A stretch of DNA of 20,100 nucleotides from Mariniphaga sp. (GTDB taxonomy: Bacteria; Bacteroidota; Bacteroidia; Bacteroidales; Prolixibacteraceae). Every line of letters begins with the position of its first letter. Position 1 is the first letter of the stretch. The position numbers were made by a program, and so were the translations under genes. The stretch is taken from positions 1 to 20,100 of the forward strand of contig JABMQB010000633.1 in NCBI GenBank assembly GCA_013203525.1, written 5' to 3'. Of the stretch, positions 15,731 through 20,100 are shown piece after piece. The notes under the pieces are model-generated. The model made no database searches. It was not told where the DNA came from and saw only the letters and a list, made by a program, of their open reading frames with translations.

Positions 15731-15746
15731 TTTCGCAAATTTGAAA
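15731..15746. promoter_or_regulatory. Imperfect palindrome in a divergent promoter region
   Basis: TTTCGCAAATTTGAAA contains a perfect 8-bp palindrome CAAATTTG (15736-15743) flanked by complementary TTTC/GAAA ends. It sits midway between the phosphatase and the URO-D-family gene, which diverge, and could be a shared operator. No full TAnnTTTG box is seen on either side. The symmetry is short and AT-rich, so this is tentative. Confidence 0.25.
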
Positions 15747-15793
15747 TAGGACGTAATTTATGTAATTTCATCAATATAAAAAAACCATCAATA

Positions 15794-16795
15794 ATGACTA
15801 AATCTGAACAATTCAACCATCTGAAAAATAAGGGGGCATTAATCAATAAGGTTTTGTTCCGACCAATATTGATGCAGTTTGCAGCCGAATACATTGGAAG
15901 TAATTATGGAAGGTTCGCTTCAGATTACAAAATTTTAGTAGAAGCTAACCTGAAATGTATGGATGAATTTGGATTAGATATGCTTGGGTTAATTTCTGAC
16001 CCATACCGTGAAACCAGTGCATTTGGAGCTAATATTAAATATATACCTGATGGAGTTCCACGCTGTTTAAACTTGATAATAAATTCCATCGACGATGTTT
16101 TAAACCTAAAAAATCCGGATGTATTCAAAGCTGAACGAACTTTAGACCGAATTAAAGCTGGCGAGCTTCTTTCTAAAAAAACTCAGGGAAATGTCCCAAT
16201 TATAGGTTGGATTGAAGGACCTTTGGCTGAAGCATGTGATTTAACAGGAATGGAAAACATGATGATGCAGTTGATGATGGATCCTGATTTTTCGAACCGG
16301 TTAATGGATAAATGTATGGTTACTGCCAAAGATTTTGCCAAAGCACAAATTGAAGCTGGTTGCGAAATTATTGGAATGGGCGATGCGGTTTGTTCGCAAA
16401 TCGATGTGGATACTTATAATACATATGTGAAAGATCGGCATAAAGAACTCATTAGTTACATTCATAATTTGGGAGGGAAGATAAAATTACATATTTGTGG
16501 TGATACGAATCATTTACTTCCTTCATACATCGACTTTAACCTTGATATACTTGACCTGGACTGGCAAGTTGATTTAAGCCATGCCCGCTCTATTTTAAGT
16601 GAAAATGTAATTCTTGCAGGAAATATTAATCCGGTTTTGGTTCAGAATAAATCACACGAAGAGGTATTTCAGCTTTGTAAAAACTTAGTTGAAAAACATA
16701 AAAAAGAACGGTTTATCCTTTCAGCTGGATGTGAGATAACAGTGCTTACACCGCCTGAAAACCTAAAAGCAATGAGTGAAGCAAGATTTATTTAA
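15794..16795 (+). CDS. URO-D-superfamily protein, probable corrinoid/thiol methyltransferase type
   Basis: A 333-residue TIM-barrel protein of the uroporphyrinogen decarboxylase superfamily. It is unlikely to be HemE. It has a zinc-site pattern, His233-x-Cys235 in LHICGD and Cys313 in SAGCEI, which is known from the MtaA/MtbA/CmuA-like methyltransferases that move methyl groups between a corrinoid protein and a thiol such as coenzyme M. The N-terminal half has the family layout (LFRPILMQFAAEYIG; GWIEGPLAEACDLTG at 138-152). I therefore call it a methyltransferase-type member; the methyl donor and acceptor are unknown and no corrinoid protein gene lies in the window. It is divergent from the inositol-phosphatase gene, which may or may not be related in function. 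Confidence 0.8.
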   Translation: MTKSEQFNHLKNKGALINKVLFRPILMQFAAEYIGSNYGRFASDYKILVEANLKCMDEFGLDMLGLISDPYRETSAFGANIKYIPDGVPRCLNLIINSIDDVLNLKNPDVFKAERTLDRIKAGELLSKKTQGNVPIIGWIEGPLAEACDLTGMENMMMQLMMDPDFSNRLMDKCMVTAKDFAKAQIEAGCEIIGMGDAVCSQIDVDTYNTYVKDRHKELISYIHNLGGKIKLHICGDTNHLLPSYIDFNLDILDLDWQVDLSHARSILSENVILAGNINPVLVQNKSHEEVFQLCKNLVEKHKKERFILSAGCEITVLTPPENLKAMSEARFI

Positions 16796-16803
16796 TCATA
16801 TCA

Positions 16804-16833
16804 ATTCAGTCATTCTCATTCAGTCATTCAGTC
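16804..16833. repeat. Small ATTCAGTC direct repeat
   Basis: Three exact copies of ATTCAGTC (starting at 16804, 16818 and 16826) lie in the 40-bp gap between the convergent URO-D and GH97 genes. The last two copies are head to tail. It is a simple local repeat with no obvious function. Confidence 0.7.
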
Positions 16834-16835
16834 CC

Positions 16836-18785
16836 TCAATCCTTACTGATTATTGCCGCCCAGCCCCCACCAGCTGCCAAATCAACTTTTATTTTTGATG
16901 ATGAATTTACAGTTAATTTTTCCTGTGCAAAATCTCCAGCATGCTTATCAGCATTTACTCCGTCTTTCCAAATTCTCATTGAATAATTCCCTTCTTCCAG
17001 AAAACTCAAATCCAGATCAAGAGAGCGGGCATCCCAGTCGGTCATTGCTCCAACGTACCATGTATTTCCTGAACGGCGTGCAACAGCAATATAATCGCTT
17101 ACTTTTGCTGCCAACACTTTGGTATCGTCCCAAACTGAAGGAACCGGTGAAAGGAATTCCATACATTCAGGTTCACGATAGTAATTCGAAGGATTATCAG
17201 CCAACATCTGTAAAGGGCTTTCAAAAACCACATACATAGCCAATTGATGACAACGAGTGCCAGGGCTCATGGGTTCGGTAAAAACCTGTTGAAAATTTGT
17301 TTTGGTTGCATTTAACATTGCCCCAGGCGTATAATCCATTGGACCGGCAACCATACGAATGAACGGTAAGGTTACATTGTGTTCCGGGTCGGGCAGGTTC
17401 GACCACTTGGTATTTTCAAGCCCTTTTAAACCCTCATAAGAAATTACATTTGGGTAAGCGCGATCAAGTCCAGTAGGTTTATATGCTCCATGATAATCAA
17501 CCAATAGTTTTCGGTTGGCACACTCACGAGCAATTTTTTCATAAAAGCTTACCATCCACTGATCATCGCGTTGCATAAAATCAATCTTGATACCTTTGAT
17601 ACCCCATTCCTCAAACTGGTTAAGAGCTTCCTTTAATTTATCATCTAAGGCCTTCCAAACAACCCATAATATTACTCCAACATTCTTTTCATTCCCATAT
17701 GCCACTAATTCCTTGATATCAATTTCATCAACTACTTTCATTATATCTTCGAGATGGTACCAACCTTCATCGAGAATAATATACTCAAGGCCATATTCTG
17801 AAGCAAAATCAATATAGTATTTGTATGTTTCAGTATTTACTCCCGATTTGAAATCAACGCCATATATATTGTTAGCGTTCCACCAATCCCAGGCAACTTT
17901 GCCGGGTTTGATCCAATCAGTATTCTCTATTTTTAATTCAGAACCTAATTTGTAGATCAATTCTGATTGAACAAGCTCAGCATCATTTTCAGTAATTAAA
18001 ATTGCTCTCCATGGAAATGAACGAGGGCCAAAACATTCAGCAATATATTCGGCATATTTGGTAGGTGCTACATTACGGTCACCTCTTTGTTGAGCTTCTA
18101 AAACAACTCCAGCAAACTTTCCGGCTAATCCATACAAATTATCTTTCATACCTTTTAGAAACATTCCCGGATAATTGATTAAATCTGATTCTGAAATGTA
18201 AACTTTTGTATTATTCCCGCAGTCAACAAGCATCCCTGTTGAACAAAACCGATCTTCGCCGACATCGGACAATTTCAGCCTTAAATATTCCCGCTCCTGG
18301 TGTGTAAACATACTTTCTTCTTCGGGAAACCAAATGTTGTAATTAGCATTAAAATTGAAAGTGGCTTCTTCGCTAACAACATTATAAGTTCCATCTAATT
18401 CCGAAATCCAGCGATATGCAACTCCTTCATCAAACACTCTGAATTGAAGTGCATAATCCTTAAATGTCAATGTTAGCTGATTGTAATTATTTTCGATAAC
18501 TGAATATTTACGCTGAACAACAGGTTTTATCTGTTCATTCACAGATACAGATTTTGATTTTTTTACTTTTGAATTCCTCCCAAATATTTCACCTGATTGC
18601 AACTCCAGAGAAACAGGCGAGGATGAAATAATTTCAATTTCGTTTAATAAAACCGAATATGTAGTTTGCTCATTTACTGATACAATTACTTCAATATTTT
18701 CTGATGGAGATAAAAGAGAATAATCTTTTGCTTGTACACAAGTCAGAATAAAAAACGTTAATAAAGTTAGCAGATACTTTTTCAT
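16836..18785 (-). CDS. Glycoside hydrolase family 97, retaining-type (alpha-galactosidase-like residues)
   Basis: The 649-residue protein has a signal peptide (MKKYLLTLLTFFILTCVQA), an N-terminal beta-sandwich, a TIM-barrel catalytic domain with IKIDFMQRDDQW (399-410) and YHGAYKPTG (431-439), and a C-terminal beta-sandwich. This is the GH97 layout, and family members are periplasmic. SusB-type inverting enzymes have a glutamate base in the MHEAVRPTG segment; here that position is Gly433. Asp402 sits where the retaining GH97 nucleophile lies, and Glu456 in GLKGLEN fits the acid/base. I therefore predict a retaining enzyme, perhaps an alpha-galactosidase, rather than a SusB-type alpha-glucosidase. 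It lies downstream of the amylase gene, behind a terminator, and so may have its own promoter (weak TAATTTTC box, rc of 18813-18820). Confidence 0.93.
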   Translation of the reverse strand: MKKYLLTLLTFFILTCVQAKDYSLLSPSENIEVIVSVNEQTTYSVLLNEIEIISSSPVSLELQSGEIFGRNSKVKKSKSVSVNEQIKPVVQRKYSVIENNYNQLTLTFKDYALQFRVFDEGVAYRWISELDGTYNVVSEEATFNFNANYNIWFPEEESMFTHQEREYLRLKLSDVGEDRFCSTGMLVDCGNNTKVYISESDLINYPGMFLKGMKDNLYGLAGKFAGVVLEAQQRGDRNVAPTKYAEYIAECFGPRSFPWRAILITENDAELVQSELIYKLGSELKIENTDWIKPGKVAWDWWNANNIYGVDFKSGVNTETYKYYIDFASEYGLEYIILDEGWYHLEDIMKVVDEIDIKELVAYGNEKNVGVILWVVWKALDDKLKEALNQFEEWGIKGIKIDFMQRDDQWMVSFYEKIARECANRKLLVDYHGAYKPTGLDRAYPNVISYEGLKGLENTKWSNLPDPEHNVTLPFIRMVAGPMDYTPGAMLNATKTNFQQVFTEPMSPGTRCHQLAMYVVFESPLQMLADNPSNYYREPECMEFLSPVPSVWDDTKVLAAKVSDYIAVARRSGNTWYVGAMTDWDARSLDLDLSFLEEGNYSMRIWKDGVNADKHAGDFAQEKLTVNSSSKIKVDLAAGGGWAAIISKD

Positions 18786-18822
18786 TGCTTTCAGGTTTAA
18801 TTGTTTTTATGCGAAAATTAAT

Positions 18823-18851
18823 AAAAAAAGCCGAAGGTATTCCCCCGGCTT
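18823..18851 (-). terminator. Intrinsic terminator after the amylase gene
   Basis: On the minus strand AAGCCG pairs with CGGCTT (6 bp), with two further G-C pairs possible inside the 12-nt loop, and a run of seven T follows (18829-18823). It lies 27 bp downstream of the amylase stop and about 38 bp before the GH97 start, separating the two genes. Confidence 0.85.
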
Positions 18852-18878
18852 CTTAACTTCCCAAACTAAACCCCAACT

Positions 18879-20100
18879 TTATCGGATTATGAGCTTTTGC
18901 GTAAATACTTTATTTTTTTGGCTAATACGAATAATATATAGCCCTGGTAAAAAACCATTCATATCTAAATTTGTCTTTCTTTCGGAATTATATTTATTGG
19001 TTAACACTTTTTTTCCTCTTACTGAATAAATACAAATCTCATTAAACGGAGTCTCTGATTCGATATAAATTTTATCGGATGCGGGATTGGGATAAATAAC
19101 AAATCCCAATTCCGTGATTTGAATTGTTTTTGTATCTGTTTTTATATGTGGATCTTCGAATTGCCTTGTGGAATACAACCGGAATTCGCCTGGAGCAAGT
19201 GTTAAATTCTGAGGCGGAACATCAACATCAAATGTTGTTTTTGAAAAATATTCAAACCACTGCCCCATAACTGAAAAAGATACAGAAGCAATTATTTCAT
19301 GAGTACTAAAATTACCCACAACAAATACATGATTTGAGCCTGTATTAAGTTTATACCATTTTATATCACCTGCCAAATTTGATGTAAATACTTGAGGAAC
19401 AAATTCTTCATAAGTTTGTTTTAGGAAATTTAATTTTGCAACTGTATTAAATAATTCCAATCTTTTTTCATCATCAAGGTATTCCCACAGAGGAGGTTTT
19501 TCATTTAACCTTCCGCCAAAACTGTTTATCGATTGGTCGTATCCGCGTTCACCAAATTGCCAAATCATTTTTGGCCCGGGTAAAGGGATTAAAAAGGCGG
19601 AATTTAATGCCATCCGATCCAAAGCAACCGGTAATTGTTTTACACTATAATTGCCTTCTGTTTTGCCAAATTGAATACATTTATATGTCAAACGTTCTTC
19701 ATCATGGCTTTCCATATATGTAACTAAATTAGGTTCATTCCAGTTTCGATTGGAATATACTCCCCAACTCATGTCCGATTTATTATTTTCATTATAACCC
19801 ATGGCAGCCTCGCCATAATTACCATTCATATTCCCCCATAATAAAATACCATAATCTGCTAAAACTTTTTCTTCGGAGTTATCAGCGAGGTGTTCAAAAA
19901 TAACAATGGCATTTTCATTCCGGTCCCAAATTTCATCAACCATTCGCTTCAGGATATTTACTCTAGGAGCATCATAATTACTTCCCCAATCAGAGGGACC
20001 GTAAGAAGTATTTGAAAATCATTTGGTAAAATCAAACCGGAAACCATAAACTTTATATTCATTCATCCAAAAAGAAGATATAATATCGATCAAATCTTCA
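18879..20100 (-). pseudogene. Secreted GH13 alpha-amylase with T9SS sorting domain, in-frame TGA (5' end beyond window)
   Basis: The minus-strand frame, read from the window edge, gives 406 codons of an alpha-amylase-family protein that would hydrolyse alpha-glucans outside the cell. The GH13 catalytic triad can be placed: Asp in VYGFRFDFTK (codon 20033-20031, region II), Glu in VIFEHLADN (codon 19895-19893, region III) and Asp in YMESHDEER (region IV). The C-terminal 75 residues begin with FVIYPNPASDKI and end with KNKVFTQKLIIR, a type IX secretion sorting domain. A TGA at 20019-20021 breaks the frame just after FDFTK, where homologues have Gly (FTKGFSNT), so GGA to TGA is the simplest change. 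Translation would then stop soon after the region II nucleophile. A restart at the ATG at 19943 would lack region II. The catalytic N-terminal part lies outside the window. Confidence 0.85.

Noticed and set aside
15794..16795. Calling the URO-D-family gene hemE
   Set aside because: The His-x-Cys...Cys pattern and lack of haem-gene neighbours favour the methyltransferase-type branch.
16804..16833. ATTCAGTC repeats as a regulatory or attachment site
   Set aside because: They lie between convergent stops, are very short, and have no flanking mobile-element features; simple slippage is enough to explain them.
19944..20100. TGA read as Gly (code 25) or as selenocysteine in the amylase gene
   Set aside because: TGA is the normal stop of at least five other genes here (9169, 11744, 12531, 14896, 16836), and homologues have Gly, not Cys or Sec, at this site. 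A mutation or sequence error is simpler.

Overview
The window looks like a chromosomal segment of a low-GC member of the Bacteroidota, probably a Bacteroidales/Marinilabiliales-type lineage. Four lines of sequence evidence support this: a family 97 glycoside hydrolase, a secreted amylase ending in a type IX secretion (T9SS) sorting domain, TAnnTTTG-type -7 promoter boxes ahead of several genes, and a ribosomal protein S16 with a long C-terminal extension. I see no rRNA, tRNA, CRISPR array, insertion sequence, phage gene or integration site.

Layout. (1) 1-1476, minus strand: lipA-lipB, the lipoate synthesis pair; lipB runs off the left edge. (2) 1657-4986, plus strand: a tightly packed run of a periplasmic TPR protein, an EamA/DMT transporter and the Holliday-junction resolvase ruvC. 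(3) 5039-5755, minus: a lipoprotein of unknown function, divergent from rpsP. (4) 5921-7329, plus: rpsP, a strong terminator, then rimM with its own promoter. (5) 7333-7761, minus: a hotdog thioesterase. (6) 7856-8566, plus: an exported DUF2807 beta-solenoid protein. (7) 8613-11623, minus: a diaminopimelate decarboxylase-like gene, a GT4 glycosyltransferase and a threonylcarbamoyl-AMP synthase; the last two overlap. (8) 11744-13664, minus: an archaeal-type AAA+ ATPase gene overlapping a DUF2797 zinc-ribbon gene. (9) 13891-15690, minus: an inositol-monophosphatase-family gene followed at once by an extended SDR (epimerase/dehydratase) gene that carries an in-frame stop near its 3' end. (10) 15794-16795, plus: a URO-D/corrinoid-methyltransferase-family protein. 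(11) 16836-20100, minus: a GH97 enzyme downstream of a secreted GH13 amylase; the amylase carries an in-frame TGA and runs off the right edge.

How the genes fit together. Most are ordinary housekeeping genes: lipoylation, 30S ribosome assembly, recombination, tRNA t6A modification and lysine synthesis. The right end is carbohydrate-related: a T9SS-exported amylase would cut alpha-glucans outside the cell, and a periplasmic GH97 enzyme would act on oligosaccharides after uptake. The most notable observations are two in-frame nonsense codons, each interrupting a reading frame that otherwise continues with family-typical sequence, and the extended, internally repeated S16 tail. I also note a probably leaderless rimM transcript, a DUF2797 protein that seems to lack some expected cysteines and has a GIY-YIG-like motif order, and a GH97 enzyme whose residues match the retaining rather than the SusB-type subgroup. 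I found no clear previously undescribed multi-gene system; the ATPase-DUF2797 pair is the nearest candidate for an uncharacterised module.
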